The notes: generated by a model from the letters alone, not told the origin. Shown: positions 45,189-57,065, counted from the first letter of the stretch. The stretch is DNA of 64,000 nt from Yoonia tamlensis (GCF_900115105.1 NZ_FOYP01000002.1:434001-498000); one strand, 5' to 3'. Numbers and translations: made by a program.

Positions 45189-46343
45189 TCAATCGTTCAA
45201 GGGCGCGATTTTGAGCGGGGCATCGACGGGCAGTTCCTCAAAATCAAAGTTATCCAACCGATCCGCGCGTTTGCCTGCGCGGGTGGCGGCAGTCAGCACG
45301 CCGGACACGTCTTCGCCCGCTTGGCGCAGGTGGGTTTCGAGCTTGCCGGCTTTTTCCGTGATAATCCCGACATCGCGGTGCAGCAGCCGCAGCGCTTTGC
45401 GGATTTCGCCGGCTTGTTCCCGCATCCGCGCATCTTTGAGAATCGCGCGCATTGTGTTGAGCGTGGCCATGCAGGTGGTTGGCGACACGATCCACACCCG
45501 CGCATCAAAACCGGCGCGCACGACCTCGGGAAGCCGCGCGTGCAGTTCGGCATAGACGGCCTCGGATGGCAGGAACATCAGCGCGCCGTCGGCGGTTTCC
45601 CCTTCAATCAGGTATTTTTCGGAAATGGCTTTGATATGGACCCGCACCGCAGCCCCGAGCGCGCGCAGCGCATAGGCTTGGTCGTCTTTGGTTTCGGCGG
45701 CGGCGTAGGCTTCGTAGGCTTCAAAGGGAAACTTGGCGTCGATCACAATCGGGCCGGGGGGATTGGGTAGATGGATCAGACAATCTGCACGTTTCCCGTT
45801 CGAAAGCGTCGCTTGCAGCGTGTAGCTATCGGCGGGAAGGGCCTTGGAGACGATATCGGTCAGTTGGATTTCGCCAAACATGCCGCGCCGTTGTTTGTTG
45901 GATAGAATGTCTTGTAACGACAGCACATCGCCCGACAGTTTCTCGATATTCGTCTGCGCCTTGTCAATTGCAGCCAGCCGTTCTTGCAATTGCGTCAGGC
46001 TTTTGGTGGTTTTTTCGGATGATCCGGTCAGCGTGTCTTTCATCTTTTCCTGCACTTCGGCAAGCCGTGCTTCCATGGTCTGGATCACGTGCATCTGTGC
46101 AATGGCTTGGGCGTCGCTGACGGTCTGGATATTGCCCGCCAACTGGCTTTGGCCTTGGCCAAGGGCGATGACATTTTGCGAAAGCTGCCCGACCTGTTGT
46201 GCGATTTGTGTGACCGCATCGGCTGATCGGCCCGCGCGCCGTGTGGATGCCACCAAAAGCAGCAGAATCGCCAAAAAGGCGGCGCCTGCAGCGATCAAAA
46301 GCAGATCGTTTGACGATAGAACCTGTTCACCAATCTGGATCAT
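45189..46343 (-). CDS. rmuC: DNA recombination protein RmuC
   Basis: A 384-residue RmuC-family protein: N-terminal transmembrane helix (about 12-30, [20 protein letters not shown]), long coiled-coil to about residue 150, then a nuclease-like PD-(D/E)xK domain ([25 protein letters not shown]). RmuC limits recombination at inverted repeats; the detailed mechanism is not settled. The start overlaps the mutL stop by four bases. Confidence 0.92.
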   Translation of the reverse strand: MIQIGEQVLSSNDLLLIAAGAAFLAILLLLVASTRRAGRSADAVTQIAQQVGQLSQNVIALGQGQSQLAGNIQTVSDAQAIAQMHVIQTMEARLAEVQEKMKDTLTGSSEKTTKSLTQLQERLAAIDKAQTNIEKLSGDVLSLQDILSNKQRRGMFGEIQLTDIVSKALPADSYTLQATLSNGKRADCLIHLPNPPGPIVIDAKFPFEAYEAYAAAETKDDQAYALRALGAAVRVHIKAISEKYLIEGETADGALMFLPSEAVYAELHARLPEVVRAGFDARVWIVSPTTCMATLNTMRAILKDARMREQAGEIRKALRLLHRDVGIITEKAGKLETHLRQAGEDVSGVLTAATRAGKRADRLDNFDFEELPVDAPLKIAPLND

Positions 46344-48151
46344 GTGCGCCCGAATAACCGTTCGATATCGGATAGTTTCAATTCAACATATGTGGGCCGC
46401 CCATGGTTGCATTGGCCCGCCATTGGCGTTGCTTCCATTTCGCGTAGCAATGCATTCATTTCCGGCCCTTGCATGCGCCGGCCGGACCGGATGGAACCGT
46501 GACAGGCGACCCGGCTCAGGATTGCGTCGATTTTGGCTTTGACGCTGGCGCTGTCGCCCTGATCGGCCAGTTCGTCCACAATATCGCGGATCATTGCGCT
46601 TGCGTTAATTTCACCCAAGATAGCGGGGGTTTCACGGACGGCAATTGCGCCACCGCCAAAGGGTTCGATGGTCAAGCCAAGCCGCGACAGATCATCTGCA
46701 ATCGACAGGATCATTGTAGCGTCATTGTCGTTGAGTTCGACAATTTCGGGGATCAACAGCGCCTGCGCCGCAACCCCGTTTTCGGCCATCTGGGTTTTTA
46801 GTTTCTCATAGACGAGCCGTTCGTGCGCGGCGTGCTGGTCAACGATCACAATGCCGTTTTCCGTTTGCGCGATGATATAGTTTTCATGCACTTGCGCACG
46901 CGCCGCCCCTAGCGGCAGATGCGCGGGTTCGTCATCTATTACGGGTTCAATGCGGGCGGATGGAGCCTCTTGAAAACCGGGGGCTTGGGCCTGAAATGTC
47001 ATGGACCGCGCGCTAAAGCTGGGACGATCCATTTGGTAAACGCGCGGGCCGGTCGGTTGCGGTTGCATCGCGCCTAGCGTCGCGGTCGAAACTGTCGTTG
47101 ACGCGCGGTGTCCTGCATCGGCAAGCGCATGGCGCAACCCCGATACGATCAATCCGCGCACAACGCCCGGTTCGCGAAACCGGACTTCGGACTTGGCGGG
47201 GTGCACGTTGACGTCGACAAGTGTTGGATCGCAATCGACAAACAGCGCCGCCACCGGATGCCGGTCGCGTGACAGCACATCCATATAGGCGGCACGCAGC
47301 GCGCCGAGCAGCATTTTATCGCGCACAGGTCGTCCGTTTACGAACAGGAACTGCGCAATCGCAGCCCCACGCGAATAGGTGGGCAATGCGGCGTATCCGG
47401 TCAGGTGGAACCCCTCGCGTTCCATATCTATCGCCAGCGCGTTTTCTGCAAATTCGCGGCCAAGAATCGTTTGCAGCCGCCCGTGAAGGGCGTCGAACAT
47501 ATCGCCGCTTTGGGCGTCGGCGCGGAATGTGGTGCGGCTGTCGCCGTTGGACGCATCGCGCAAGATAAAGGTGATGAACGGTTCCGCCATCGCCAGCCGT
47601 TTGACGACATCGCTGACGGCTTGGGCTTCGGCGCGGTCGGTGCGCAGGAATTTCAGGCGCGCTGGCGTGGCAAAGAACATATCGCGCAGTTCAACCACGG
47701 TGCCCGATGTCAGCGCAGCGGGGCGCACATCGCCCGTTTTGCCGCCCGCCACATTGATCGTCGCCGCATCTGCACCGTTGACCCGCGATGTGATCGACAG
47801 GCGGCCAACGGCGCCCAACGATGGCAGGGCCTCGCCCCGAAATCCGAAGGAATGGATGTTCAACAGGTCGGAACCGTCGATTTTTGACGTTGCGTGGCGC
47901 GATAGTGCAAGCGGCAGATCATCCGCCGCAATCCCGCAACCGTCGTCCGTGACCCTGATCAGGGTCTTGCCGCCATCGGCGATCACCACCTCAATCCGCG
48001 TGGCTCCAGCATCAATGGCGTTTTCGACCAGTTCCTTGACCGCCGAGGCGGGGCGTTCAAGCACCTCGCCCGCTGCAATCCGGTTGATCGCGGCGTCGTC
48101 AAGCTGCCGGATCACCGGACGGGGCTTTATCTGGGGGTCTGAAATGGCCAT
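46340..48151 (-). CDS. mutL: DNA mismatch repair endonuclease MutL
   Basis: A 603-residue MutL. The GHKL ATPase shows [28 protein letters not shown] and [13 protein letters not shown]. The C-terminal domain has [12 protein letters not shown], the endonuclease metal motif of MutLs from bacteria lacking MutH, and CHGSIRSG and CNHGRPT close to the end. It nicks the new strand after mismatch recognition by MutS. Lies 49 bases downstream of the M16 pair. Confidence 0.96.
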   Translation of the reverse strand: MAISDPQIKPRPVIRQLDDAAINRIAAGEVLERPASAVKELVENAIDAGATRIEVVIADGGKTLIRVTDDGCGIAADDLPLALSRHATSKIDGSDLLNIHSFGFRGEALPSLGAVGRLSITSRVNGADAATINVAGGKTGDVRPAALTSGTVVELRDMFFATPARLKFLRTDRAEAQAVSDVVKRLAMAEPFITFILRDASNGDSRTTFRADAQSGDMFDALHGRLQTILGREFAENALAIDMEREGFHLTGYAALPTYSRGAAIAQFLFVNGRPVRDKMLLGALRAAYMDVLSRDRHPVAALFVDCDPTLVDVNVHPAKSEVRFREPGVVRGLIVSGLRHALADAGHRASTTVSTATLGAMQPQPTGPRVYQMDRPSFSARSMTFQAQAPGFQEAPSARIEPVIDDEPAHLPLGAARAQVHENYIIAQTENGIVIVDQHAAHERLVYEKLKTQMAENGVAAQALLIPEIVELNDNDATMILSIADDLSRLGLTIEPFGGGAIAVRETPAILGEINASAMIRDIVDELADQGDSASVKAKIDAILSRVACHGSIRSGRRMQGPEMNALLREMEATPMAGQCNHGRPTYVELKLSDIERLFGRT

Positions 48152-48200
48152 GCCACAAATTATAGCAGCCTGGCGCGATTCTGCGAGCGTAGAATTACAT

Positions 48201-49514
48201 TCACTCTGACGTGGTTAACAGGCCCTCTGGCTGGCCCACGACAACAAAATGCAAGTCATCCGGTGCGAGCAATTCACCCGCGACGCGGTTCACATCGTCA
48301 AGCGTCACCGCATTGATAAAATCATTGCGGTTGGTCACATATTCGGGCGACAGATCAATCATCTGCATGCCGACCATAATCGCCGCGATCTCGCTGTTGC
48401 CATCAAACCGCAGCGGGTATTCCCCCGTCAGATAGGTTTTCGCCGCCGTCAATTCGGCATCCGTGATCCCGTTCGCGGCGGTATCCGCCCAGACATCGCG
48501 GGTGACGCTGATTGCCTCTGCAATGGTGTCATTGGACGATGCGACTGAACCAAGCATCAGTTCGGCGTGAAACTTGGGCACCAGATAGGTGCCGATCCCA
48601 TAGGTCAGCCCGCGCTTTTCGCGCACCTCGTTCATCAGCCGTGATTCAAAGCCGCCCGCACCCAACACGTGGTTCAGGATATAGGCGGCAAAGAAATCGG
48701 GGTCATCGCGTTTCATGCCGGCATGGCCGAAAATCGCAACGGCTTGGGGGGTGGCGTAGTCGATCACGGTGACGCCGCCCGCAAGGCCAAATGCAATGTC
48801 ATCCGGCAACGCGGGGCCCTGCGCGGGTAGATCGCCCAACAAGGCATCAAGCATCGGACCCACCTGCGCCACGGTCACATCACCTACAACAGATACATAA
48901 AGCCGGTCTCGGGTCAGCGCGTTTTGATGTGCGGTGAACATATCCGCGCGGGTCAACGCATTGACGCTATCTACCGTGCCATCGGCATTGGTGCCGTAAG
49001 GGTGGTCGCCAAAGGCGGCTGCGTTCAGCGCGGCGCTTGCAATCCGGTTGGGGCGTTTTTCATCGCTGGCGATATTGGCAAGCACTTGCGCGCGCACGCG
49101 GTCTACGGCGTCCTGATCGAACGTCGGATTGATCAGCGCCTGCCGCAACAGCGCCAGCGCGTCATCCTGATTCTCGGTCAAGAATTGCGCGGAAATGCCA
49201 ACAGAATCGTCATAGGCCGAAAAACTGTAACTGGCGGCTAGACCTTCGCGGGCGGTCTGGAATTCCTGCGCGGTCATATCGGCCGACCCTTCTTCAAGCA
49301 GGGCCATCATCAGATTGGTCGCGCCGCGTTTGTCAGGCAGGTCCAGCGACGTGCCGCCGCGAAAACGGATTTCGAGCGCGACAAAGGGAATGCTGGGTTC
49401 TTCAACGACCCAAGCGTTAATCCCGCCGGGGGATGTGACTTCGATGATGTCGATTTCGGCGCTGGCAGTGGTCGCAAGCAGGCCAAGGGTCAGGGCGATG
49501 ATACTGCGCAGCAT
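48201..49514 (-). CDS. M16-family peptidase-like protein, non-catalytic partner
   Basis: A 437-residue exported M16 protein; signal peptide [19 protein letters not shown]. It lacks the zinc motif HxxEH: the equivalent region reads [16 protein letters not shown]. It retains the C-terminal Arg/Tyr-type substrate region ([10 protein letters not shown]). Its ATG overlaps the stop of the upstream catalytic partner (TAATG). M16B proteases commonly work as such pairs, so the two probably form a heterodimer in the periplasm. Confidence 0.88.
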   Translation of the reverse strand: MLRSIIALTLGLLATTASAEIDIIEVTSPGGINAWVVEEPSIPFVALEIRFRGGTSLDLPDKRGATNLMMALLEEGSADMTAQEFQTAREGLAASYSFSAYDDSVGISAQFLTENQDDALALLRQALINPTFDQDAVDRVRAQVLANIASDEKRPNRIASAALNAAAFGDHPYGTNADGTVDSVNALTRADMFTAHQNALTRDRLYVSVVGDVTVAQVGPMLDALLGDLPAQGPALPDDIAFGLAGGVTVIDYATPQAVAIFGHAGMKRDDPDFFAAYILNHVLGAGGFESRLMNEVREKRGLTYGIGTYLVPKFHAELMLGSVASSNDTIAEAISVTRDVWADTAANGITDAELTAAKTYLTGEYPLRFDGNSEIAAIMVGMQMIDLSPEYVTNRNDFINAVTLDDVNRVAGELLAPDDLHFVVVGQPEGLLTTSE

Positions 49515-50839
49515 TAGCGGGCATCCTCCGGCGTTGCGACAACCCAGCCTGTGACGGCCTGATCGCGATTGAAAACTTTGGCGGCGGCGGCTTTGATGTC
49601 GGTCTCGGTCACGGATTGCAAAATCGCGGGCCACGCTTGTATGTCCGCCACCGTCAGGCTTTGGCTCAGTGCTGCCCCATAGCGGCGCGCGAGCCCTTGC
49701 ATATCGTCCAGCGCGTAGATTTCAGAGGCGCGCAATTGCGTGCGGATGCTTTCGATCCGTGCGGGGTCAATGTCGTTTGCCATGAAATCCGAAATGACCT
49801 GATCCATTGCCGCTTCGGCTTCGGACAATGTCACATCGGCGGCAGGGGCCACGGCAACCTGAAACGTGCCCGAATCCAGCGTGTTCCCGTCATAAGACGC
49901 AGAGGTATAAAGCGCGATTTGCGAATCGAATTGCAGCGCGGTCCCAAGGTCGGACGTGAACGGCGAGCCGCCCAACAGCTCGGCCAGATAGACCAGTGCC
50001 GCGGCTTCTTCTTGGGCACCGCTGTTGCGTTCGGGGGCCAGATAGCTGCGGGTCAGATAGGGTTGGCTGACGCGCGGGTCGGTATAGGTGATCCGGCGTT
50101 CGGCGCGCTGCGGCGGCTCTTGGGGGCGGATACGTTCGGGCAGGTTCGGCTCTGCGGGGATCACACCATAATAGGTTTCGGCCAATGCGCGCACCGCGTC
50201 CGGCTCTACATCGCCGGCGACAACCAGAATGGCGTTGTTGGGCGCATAATACAGATCATAGAACGCGATGGCGTCCTCCAGCTCCAACTGCTCCATTTCA
50301 TGTTTCCAGCCGATGACGGGGACGCCGTAGCGGTGGTTTTGAAACAGGGCGGCATTGAACTGTTCGCGGGCCAATGCGCCGGGATTGTTTTCGGTACGCT
50401 GGTTGCGTTCTTCTAGCACGACATTGCGTTCGGTTTCGATATTATCCGCCGTCACCGCCAGATTGGTCATCCGGTTGCTTTCCATCTGCATCATCAGATC
50501 AAGCCGGTCCGCCGCAATCCGTTGGAAATAGGCGGTGTAATCGTAGCTAGTAAAAGCGTTGTCGCTGCCGCCATTGGCCGCGACAGTCGCCGAAAATTCG
50601 CCCGCGGCCAGTACGTCGGTTTGCTTGAACATCAGATGTTCAAAGAAATGCGCAACGCCGGACGCGCCAACAGGTTCATCGGCCGATCCGACCTTGTACC
50701 AGACCATATGCACGACAACGGGGGCGCGGTGATCTTCGATCACGACGACTTCCATACCGTTATCAAGGTCAAACGTTGTCACCTCTTGCGCCTGTGCGGC
50801 GGTGGTGATCATGGCAATGGCGGCAAGAAAATGTTTCAT
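49514..50839 (-). CDS. M16-family zinc peptidase, catalytic subunit
   Basis: A 441-residue exported zinc metalloprotease. The signal peptide is MKHFLAAIAMITTAAQA; HFFEHLMF (HxxEH) with a downstream Glu (ETERNVVLEER) is the inverted zinc site of M16 enzymes. AAGGG lies 6 bases before the ATG at 50839; the open frame continuing to 51247 is not coding, as it overlaps the DUF3035 gene. The substrate is unknown, presumably peptides in the periplasm. Confidence 0.92.
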   Translation of the reverse strand: MKHFLAAIAMITTAAQAQEVTTFDLDNGMEVVVIEDHRAPVVVHMVWYKVGSADEPVGASGVAHFFEHLMFKQTDVLAAGEFSATVAANGGSDNAFTSYDYTAYFQRIAADRLDLMMQMESNRMTNLAVTADNIETERNVVLEERNQRTENNPGALAREQFNAALFQNHRYGVPVIGWKHEMEQLELEDAIAFYDLYYAPNNAILVVAGDVEPDAVRALAETYYGVIPAEPNLPERIRPQEPPQRAERRITYTDPRVSQPYLTRSYLAPERNSGAQEEAAALVYLAELLGGSPFTSDLGTALQFDSQIALYTSASYDGNTLDSGTFQVAVAPAADVTLSEAEAAMDQVISDFMANDIDPARIESIRTQLRASEIYALDDMQGLARRYGAALSQSLTVADIQAWPAILQSVTETDIKAAAAKVFNRDQAVTGWVVATPEDAR

Positions 50840-50924
50840 CGGCACCCTTTTGGTTCGCGTAAGGGTAACCTGACGCCCCGCTGGGTGATGTTCAAGCCGC
50901 CATACGCGGTTGTGAATGAATGTT

Positions 50925-51434
50925 TTATTCGGCTGGCGGCGCGGTGGGGACCAGAATGCCCAATGCGGCAAGCCGCGCCAGTTCCGCATCCGCATCCAGC
51001 GCCTGCCGCGCATAAAGCACGAAATACCGGTCGCGGCGCAGCGGGTTAAACACGTTCGACAGCTTTTTGCGTTCGCGCAGTGCAGCGTCGCGTTCGGCCA
51101 GTTCGGCGCGGATATCGGGGTCAACGCCGAAGCGGGCGACCTGCGCGACCAAAATCGAATCATTTGCGGGTATACCCCCCGCAAATTGTGCCGCGCGGTT
51201 GCCACCAAGCGCTGCGATCGCGTCTGCCTTTGGCGTTGGATCGGCAAGGTTTGTGCCGCCAGGTGTCGGGGTCACAAGTGCCAATGTTTCTGGCAATGCA
51301 AGCGGTGCCGCAGGGTTCACCATAAATTCGTCAGGGCCGCCGTCCGTTGTCCGCATGTCGCGCAAAGGCCGGTCGGTATTGCCGCAAGCGGCAAGTAGAA
51401 CCATCGCCAGAACTGGAAAAATCATTGCACGCAT
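50925..51434 (-). CDS. DUF3035 lipoprotein
   Basis: A 169-residue predicted lipoprotein with lipobox LLAACGN and the family start RPLRDMRTTDGGPDEFMVNP; the C-terminus has KLSNVFNPLRRDRYFVLY. DUF3035 sits between lspA and the M16 pair in many Rhodobacterales. The start at 51434 is chosen for the lipoprotein signal; the frame is open to 51566. Interestingly, its own processing would need the signal peptidase II encoded just upstream. Confidence 0.85.
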   Translation of the reverse strand: MRAMIFPVLAMVLLAACGNTDRPLRDMRTTDGGPDEFMVNPAAPLALPETLALVTPTPGGTNLADPTPKADAIAALGGNRAAQFAGGIPANDSILVAQVARFGVDPDIRAELAERDAALRERKKLSNVFNPLRRDRYFVLYARQALDADAELARLAALGILVPTAPPAE

Positions 51435-51486
51435 CAAAGCACCTATCGGTAGTGTCGGGGTCTTGTACCCCATGCCCGCGACAAGG

Positions 51487-51975
51487 TCACGCGCTGTTCT
51501 TGTTTGGTGTAGATTTGCCATCATCGCCAAAAAACGCAAGCCCAACAGCGCCGATAAAGATCGCAATATCAGCGATGTTGAACGAATAGGGGTTATTGAT
51601 CCCGCAGCAGGACATATTCAAGAAATCCGCGACTGCCCCATAGAAAATACGGTCAATCACATTGCCCATGGCCCCGCCAATCAGCAGACCAGCTGACAGG
51701 TACACCCATTTTGACCCGCCGTGCTTGCGCAGCCACCAAAGAACAGCAGCTGAAATCACAAAGGCCAGCCCGATCAAAACCCAGCGCATATCTAACCCTG
51801 AAAACAGGCCGAAATTCACGCCGCGATTCCACGCCATATGGAATTCAAGGTAGGGCGGGAAGACTTCAATCTTGCCCCGCCCCGGATTGCCCAGACCTAG
51901 CCAATGCACGACATAGTATTTGCTGGCTTGATCCAGCAATATCACCCAAAGGCCGGCCCAGATTGTCAAACGCAT
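51487..51975 (-). CDS. lspA: Lipoprotein signal peptidase (signal peptidase II)
   Basis: A 162-residue four-helix inner-membrane aspartyl protease that cleaves prolipoproteins. LDQASKYYV, WNRGVNFGLF, GGAMGNVIDRI (first catalytic Asp) and VADFLN...FNIADIAI (second Asp) are the conserved boxes. The ATG at 51975 gives the normal length; the frame is open to 52065. It starts 10 bases downstream of purH. Confidence 0.95.
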   Translation of the reverse strand: MRLTIWAGLWVILLDQASKYYVVHWLGLGNPGRGKIEVFPPYLEFHMAWNRGVNFGLFSGLDMRWVLIGLAFVISAAVLWWLRKHGGSKWVYLSAGLLIGGAMGNVIDRIFYGAVADFLNMSCCGINNPYSFNIADIAIFIGAVGLAFFGDDGKSTPNKNSA

Positions 51976-51985
51976 GAGCGGTCCC

Positions 51986-53575
51986 TTAGTGTTTAAAGTG
52001 GCGCATGCCGGTAAAGACCATCGCGATTCCGGCCTCATCGGCTGCGGCAATGACTTCGTCGTCACGCATGGACCCGCCCGGCTGGATCACGCAGGTCGCA
52101 CCAGCAGCTGCGGCCTCTAGCAGACCGTCGGCAAATGGGAAAAACGCGTCAGACGCGACAGCCGACCCGATGGTCAGCGGTTGCGGCAGGCCCATTGCAT
52201 CGGCCATGCGTTCGGCCTTTTTCGCGGCGATCAGGGCGGAATCGAGCCGCGACATCTGGCCCGCGCCCACACCAACGGTTGCCTTGTCTTTGACGTAGAC
52301 AATCGCGTTGGATTTGACGTGTTTGGCGACTTTCCACGCGAACAACAAGTCAGACATTTGTTCATCTGTCGGCGCAACTTTGGTCACGACCTTCAGATCA
52401 TCCATGCCGACAAATCCGGTGTCCTTGTCCTGCACCAGCATCCCGCCCGCAACCTGACGGTAGGTTGTGATCGGGGTGGTCACGTCGGGCAGCGCGTCGG
52501 TTGTCAAAAGGCGCAGGTTTTTCTTGGCTGCGAATACGGCCTTGGCGGCGTCCGATGCACCTGGCGCGATCACGACTTCGGTGAAGATCTCGACAATGGC
52601 TTTGGCGGTTTCTTCGTCCAATGGCTGGTTCAGCGCCACGATCCCGCCAAAGGCAGACGTGCGGTCGCAGTTGAACGCGTTTTGATAGGCCTCAAGCAAG
52701 GTCGCGCCGCGGGCCACGCCGCAAGGGTTGGCGTGTTTGATAATTGCCACGGCAGGGCCGTCGGCAGGGTCAAATTCTGCAACCAGTTCAAACGCGGCGT
52801 CGGTGTCGTTGATATTGTTGTACGACAGCTCCTTGCCCTGATGCACCACGGCAGTCGCCACACCGGGGCGGCCTGTGCCATCGGTATAGAACGCTGCAGA
52901 CTGGTGGCTGTTTTCGCCATAGCGCATGGTTTGTTTGAATGTGCCTGTGAACGATCGGCGGCGCGGTGCATCTTGGCCAATTGCGCCTGCCATCCACGTG
53001 CTGACTGCCGTGTCATAGGCCGCAGTGCGCGCATAGGCAGTTTGGGCCAGTTTCTGACGCAGTGCCAATGTCGTCTGGCCGTTGTTGGCATCAAGTTCGG
53101 CCAGTACAGCGGCGTAATCTTCGACGTCGGTCACTACGGTGACAAAGGCATGATTTTTCGCAGCAGACCGGATCATCGCTGGGCCACCGATATCGATGTT
53201 TTCGATGCAGGCGGCGTAATCGCCGCCTTTGGCAACGGTTTCTTCGAACGGGTACAGGTTCACAACCAACAGGTCGATCGGCCCGATGTTATGTTCGACC
53301 ATCGCATCGCGGTGCCCTTCAAGATCGCGGCGGGCCAGCAATCCACCGTGCACGACGGGGTGCAAGGTTTTGACGCGCCCGTCCATCATTTCAGGAAAAC
53401 CGGTCACATCGGCCACATCGCGCACCTCAAGCCCTGCGTCTCGCAGCGCAGCGGCGGACCCGCCGGTCGACAGCAATTCGACCCCGCGATCAGCAAGCGC
53501 GCGGGCCAGATCCACAAGCCCCGTTTTGTCAGATACAGAAAGCAGCGCGCGGCGCAGTGGTGCAAGGTCGGTCAT
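51986..53575 (-). CDS. purH: Bifunctional AICAR transformylase/IMP cyclohydrolase
   Basis: A 529-residue bifunctional enzyme for the last two steps of purine synthesis. The N-terminal IMP cyclohydrolase domain has [35 protein letters not shown] and [10 protein letters not shown]; the AICAR transformylase domain has [34 protein letters not shown] and [13 protein letters not shown]. Its start overlaps the heparinase-like gene stop by four bases. The 503-residue open frame opposite is a shadow. Confidence 0.97.
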   Translation of the reverse strand: MTDLAPLRRALLSVSDKTGLVDLARALADRGVELLSTGGSAAALRDAGLEVRDVADVTGFPEMMDGRVKTLHPVVHGGLLARRDLEGHRDAMVEHNIGPIDLLVVNLYPFEETVAKGGDYAACIENIDIGGPAMIRSAAKNHAFVTVVTDVEDYAAVLAELDANNGQTTLALRQKLAQTAYARTAAYDTAVSTWMAGAIGQDAPRRRSFTGTFKQTMRYGENSHQSAAFYTDGTGRPGVATAVVHQGKELSYNNINDTDAAFELVAEFDPADGPAVAIIKHANPCGVARGATLLEAYQNAFNCDRTSAFGGIVALNQPLDEETAKAIVEIFTEVVIAPGASDAAKAVFAAKKNLRLLTTDALPDVTTPITTYRQVAGGMLVQDKDTGFVGMDDLKVVTKVAPTDEQMSDLLFAWKVAKHVKSNAIVYVKDKATVGVGAGQMSRLDSALIAAKKAERMADAMGLPQPLTIGSAVASDAFFPFADGLLEAAAAGATCVIQPGGSMRDDEVIAAADEAGIAMVFTGMRHFKH

Positions 53576-55344
53576 TCAAAGTCCCCAGGTGTATATTCCA
53601 CATCATCCGCTTCGTCACTTTGGACAAGGTCACGCACGGCTGTGGGCGTGTCTTGGGCCTTGGCCAGTGACCAGCGGACGCGTGTCGCATAGGACATTGC
53701 GCGCCCAGATAAAACCACCTGATGCGTGCCAATTGGCCTTAAACGGCCATTTTGCAGATAAACTGATGGCGCAACCGACAATTTCGCCGCGCCATCATGG
53801 CTAAAGACCCATGTTTCCCCCGATTTCAGCACCAGATAGACAGATTCACCGTCGCGCGTGGCAGCGACATCGGGGTGCAGATGGAACCGGATGTTAAAGG
53901 CGATCCCCTTGTCGCCGCGCGCCATGTCAAACTTGCCATTGTCATCATCATCCAACGTGGCAAGCAGGTCTTCGCAGGTCAATTGGCGCCCATCAACCGC
54001 GAGATTGAGAATCCGCGCATGGGTCAGCCCAAAGCTGCGCTGATAACCGTTGTGCGACATCTCAAGCTGACGGATGCCATCGGTGACAGGGGTGTGAAAG
54101 CGCACGACATCCGGGGTCTTGAGTAGCCAGACACCTTTGGGATTCAGTTGCGATGATGACACCCCTTCGATGCCCAGCGTGGAATGGCTGGCGGTGGCGC
54201 GGCTTGCCCGCCGCCATTCGCGGCCGAACCGCGCGCCTGATCCGCTGTTGACGATGATCGGGCGCCGCCCCGAAACCAGTTCAAACCCCAATGTACTTGC
54301 GTGACCTTTGGCTGATGCCGCACCCGTTGGCGGCACGGCTGCATCAACGATCAGCGATGTGCGCCCGCCGGTTTGCTTGGCAAAACCCATGTGCAGCCCT
54401 GCCGTTGGTGCGGTCCTGATCGCTGCTTCGGCAAAGGCCTGATCCAGCCGCCCTTCAAGCCCGGAGCCGCCGCCGTGAAACCGTGTGAGGCTGCCATCGG
54501 CATGGCGCAGCGCACGCAGGGTCGGCACGATCCGTTCAATCGCTCGGGTGATTTCACGCGGAACTTTTTGCCCTGCGGCCGTCAGCGATTGCACCGCCAG
54601 ATTTAACAGCGTCAGGACTTCCAGCAATTCTTCGGGGTTGCGGGTGATAATTGCGCCGTCGGGGCTGATTTCATTGGCGCAGGTGGCCGCCAATGCCGTC
54701 ACCGCTGGCGTTGCGTGGGCTTGCATTTCTGCGAGTGTCGATCCGGCATAGATCACACCGGCAAGCGCCTCGAAGCGGGCCAGCCCTTGGGGCATTGTGT
54801 GCCAGCGTGCAGCAAGAAACAGGGTCTGCTGCGCCAAAGTCCGCAAGAATAGTTCGGTTGCAGGCGTGTCTTGGCCGCGCAGGATGAATTCACCGTGGTT
54901 GATCCAATGGATCAAACGTCGCCCAACAACGTCAGGCGTCCAGCCAGCGTTGCGGCCATTGCCATATCGGGTGATCCATTCAAAAACCCAATCCTGCGCG
55001 CGGCTTCGCGCCTTTTCATCGCCCACCGCAACCAGATCATCCATCCAGTCACCGCCATGGATTTCATTGGCAATCTCGGGGTGTTTTTCTGCAATATCCC
55101 AAAGCGAAAGCCGCGGTCCTTCGACAAATACGCCAGAGAAAAGAAAATTTCCGGTGATCAACTGCCGCCCGCGCCCGACTACCCCGATCGAGCGGGGTTC
55201 GGGTGGCGTGACAAAACCGGTTGCCACATTACGCCGCGCCGCGCGCCGCGCATGTACCGCGTGCATAAATCTGGTGCGGCGATCCCGCCATGTGGTCGCT
55301 TTTGCCAATGCAGCGCCGCCTTGGTTACTCGTAATTGCCTGCAC
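53572..55344 (-). CDS. Heparinase II/III-family protein
   Basis: A 590-residue protein with an N-terminal helical toroid (about 60-300; [20 protein letters not shown]) and a C-terminal beta-sandwich heparinase II/III domain (about 320-560; [20 protein letters not shown] and [16 protein letters not shown]). In Rhodobacterales a member of this family sits regularly next to purH and rsmB; its substrate is unknown and need not be heparin. The start is GTG 55344, with no clear ribosome-binding site; ATG 55266 gives an N-terminus ([13 protein letters not shown]) closer to what I recall for relatives. Overlaps purH. Confidence 0.85.
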   Translation of the reverse strand: MQAITSNQGGAALAKATTWRDRRTRFMHAVHARRAARRNVATGFVTPPEPRSIGVVGRGRQLITGNFLFSGVFVEGPRLSLWDIAEKHPEIANEIHGGDWMDDLVAVGDEKARSRAQDWVFEWITRYGNGRNAGWTPDVVGRRLIHWINHGEFILRGQDTPATELFLRTLAQQTLFLAARWHTMPQGLARFEALAGVIYAGSTLAEMQAHATPAVTALAATCANEISPDGAIITRNPEELLEVLTLLNLAVQSLTAAGQKVPREITRAIERIVPTLRALRHADGSLTRFHGGGSGLEGRLDQAFAEAAIRTAPTAGLHMGFAKQTGGRTSLIVDAAVPPTGAASAKGHASTLGFELVSGRRPIIVNSGSGARFGREWRRASRATASHSTLGIEGVSSSQLNPKGVWLLKTPDVVRFHTPVTDGIRQLEMSHNGYQRSFGLTHARILNLAVDGRQLTCEDLLATLDDDDNGKFDMARGDKGIAFNIRFHLHPDVAATRDGESVYLVLKSGETWVFSHDGAAKLSVAPSVYLQNGRLRPIGTHQVVLSGRAMSYATRVRWSLAKAQDTPTAVRDLVQSDEADDVEYTPGDFE

Positions 55345-55593
55345 GATAGAAAATCATCACCGCTAAGTCACGCAAACTTATGGGCGTGCGCGTGGTTTTG
55401 CCAAAGCGTTAATTGCACGACGTTACGCGGAAACTGACGCTCACAGCTACCTTGGGTTGTGTTTGGGCAAAAGCTACACTGTTGCCGCGTTGCCATTATT
55501 GCTACCAGAAACGTAGTAACTTGTTTTCTAAGTATTATATTTGCATGGAGATTGGTAACTTTCCGCGTGGATTTAGTTAATGATGTGAGAAAA

Positions 55594-57039
55594 ATGAAAA
55601 ATAGTAACAAAGATTTGGGCCGTAAATTGACACGCGGCGTTCAGGCAATCCGGAATAGCAAAAAACTGGGTATATTAGCGACACCACTGTTTTTGGTCGC
55701 AACTGCTGCACACGCGCAATCAACGGCTATTCCGCAGGTTTACAGCACCGTCACCGGAGGCTCTGCTAGCACGACGATCACCGGTTTGCCGACAGAAACC
55801 AATGGCGATGCCACGCTTGATCTGAGCCTTTTTGGCGATCTCGATTATGCTGGCGGAGGCGGATTTGATGCAGAAACGTTGACCGTGTTTTTGGATGGTG
55901 TGAACGTGGGTGTGGTCGGCCCTACAGGAACGCAATGTGCATCTGCGGTGAACCAAAGCCTGATTGTTGATCAGGCTACACTTGCGCCACTTATTGCGGA
56001 TGGCCAGCTAGACATTACCTACCAAGCCTCAGGCGAAGTAAACAATTTATGTGAAGCGTACAACGGCAGCCCTAGTGGCGTAAGCTTCGTTGTCAGCGGC
56101 ACCATCACTTATGATGGCGTGACGGGCCCTGCTGCGCAGGAGCAGATCGCAAGTTTCATGGAAAACCGCGCGCGTGCGCTTGTGCAAAACCAGCCCGACG
56201 TGTTGCGTTTTGTCGATGGTCGCGCTGGTGGACGGTTTAATGCAGACGTAACCCAAGGTGCTGGCAGCATTGATTTTGCCTCTGCCGGACGCGGGCCTGT
56301 CTGGGCAACCCTGACCGGCAGCGCCACGGAATTTGAAGAAGGCAATGACCAAAGCTATTTCCTTGGGGCCGCTGGTGCGCATCTGTCTTTTGGCGACAAC
56401 ACCGTGGTTGGTGCCATGTTGCAGATGGATTGGGCAGAGCAGGATTTTGCTAACGGCGATAAGGCCGAGGGCAAAGGTTGGCTGGTCGGTCCGTATTTTG
56501 CCTCGCAAATTTCTGAACACCCGCTGTTTTTGGATGGGCGTCTGCTTTACGGTAAAACCGATAACGAATTCACGCCAGACGGCGATGCAACCGACAGTTT
56601 TGACGGTGAGCGTTTGTTAGCCATGCTGAATTTGGAAGGCCGCGTTGAAATGGAACAGTTCACCATGTTCCCGAATATCTCGGCCAGCTACGTCCGCGAT
56701 ACGCAGAATGCCTATACGGACAGCAATGCTGTTGACATCGACGCACAGGAAATCGAACAAACCGAGGTTGCCCTTGGTATGGACTTTGAAAAGCCGATCT
56801 CCTCGCATGACCTTGTACTGGTTGGCGGGCTATCTGGCATCTGGTCGGAAACCGTTGGTGACGCCGCCGCGTCATCCGTCATTGGCAATCACAATGGCTG
56901 GCGTGGCCGGATCGATGCAGGCGTGAATTACTCCAATGGCGCAGGGCTGAATGCCGGGCTGAATGCCTTTGTCGATGGTCTGGGCGAAGATGATTTGAAA
57001 ACCGTCGGTCTAAGTTTGGCCGTTAACTATCAGTTCTGA
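55594..57039 (+). CDS. Autotransporter-type outer-membrane protein with short passenger
   Basis: A 481-residue protein. The ATG at 55594 starts an unusually long signal peptide: about 27 polar basic residues, then LGILATPLFLVATAAHAQ. The passenger (about 43-185) is small, with a FGDLDYAGGGGFDAETLTVF segment and one cysteine pair. A helix (AAQEQIASFMENRARALVQN) leads into a 12-strand-sized beta barrel ending in VNYQF, the outer-membrane signal. The upstream region (55345-55593) is AT-rich compared with its surroundings. It lies between the heparinase-like gene and the rsmB unit. A clear terminator follows. Function unknown. Confidence 0.8.
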   Translation: MKNSNKDLGRKLTRGVQAIRNSKKLGILATPLFLVATAAHAQSTAIPQVYSTVTGGSASTTITGLPTETNGDATLDLSLFGDLDYAGGGGFDAETLTVFLDGVNVGVVGPTGTQCASAVNQSLIVDQATLAPLIADGQLDITYQASGEVNNLCEAYNGSPSGVSFVVSGTITYDGVTGPAAQEQIASFMENRARALVQNQPDVLRFVDGRAGGRFNADVTQGAGSIDFASAGRGPVWATLTGSATEFEEGNDQSYFLGAAGAHLSFGDNTVVGAMLQMDWAEQDFANGDKAEGKGWLVGPYFASQISEHPLFLDGRLLYGKTDNEFTPDGDATDSFDGERLLAMLNLEGRVEMEQFTMFPNISASYVRDTQNAYTDSNAVDIDAQEIEQTEVALGMDFEKPISSHDLVLVGGLSGIWSETVGDAAASSVIGNHNGWRGRIDAGVNYSNGAGLNAGLNAFVDGLGEDDLKTVGLSLAVNYQF

Positions 57040-57065
57040 ACGAGCTGACTGCGAAGCAATTCAAT

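Noticed and set aside
50840..51247. Upstream extension of the catalytic M16 peptidase frame
   Set aside because: It overlaps the DUF3035 lipoprotein gene, is Arg/Trp-rich and unlike any signal; the ATG at 50839 has AAGGG and starts a signal peptide.
52181..53692. 503-codon open frame on the plus strand opposite purH
   Set aside because: It lies wholly antisense to a clear purH with all motifs; its product is His/Gly/Arg-rich with no domain. It is a frame shadow in GC-rich DNA.
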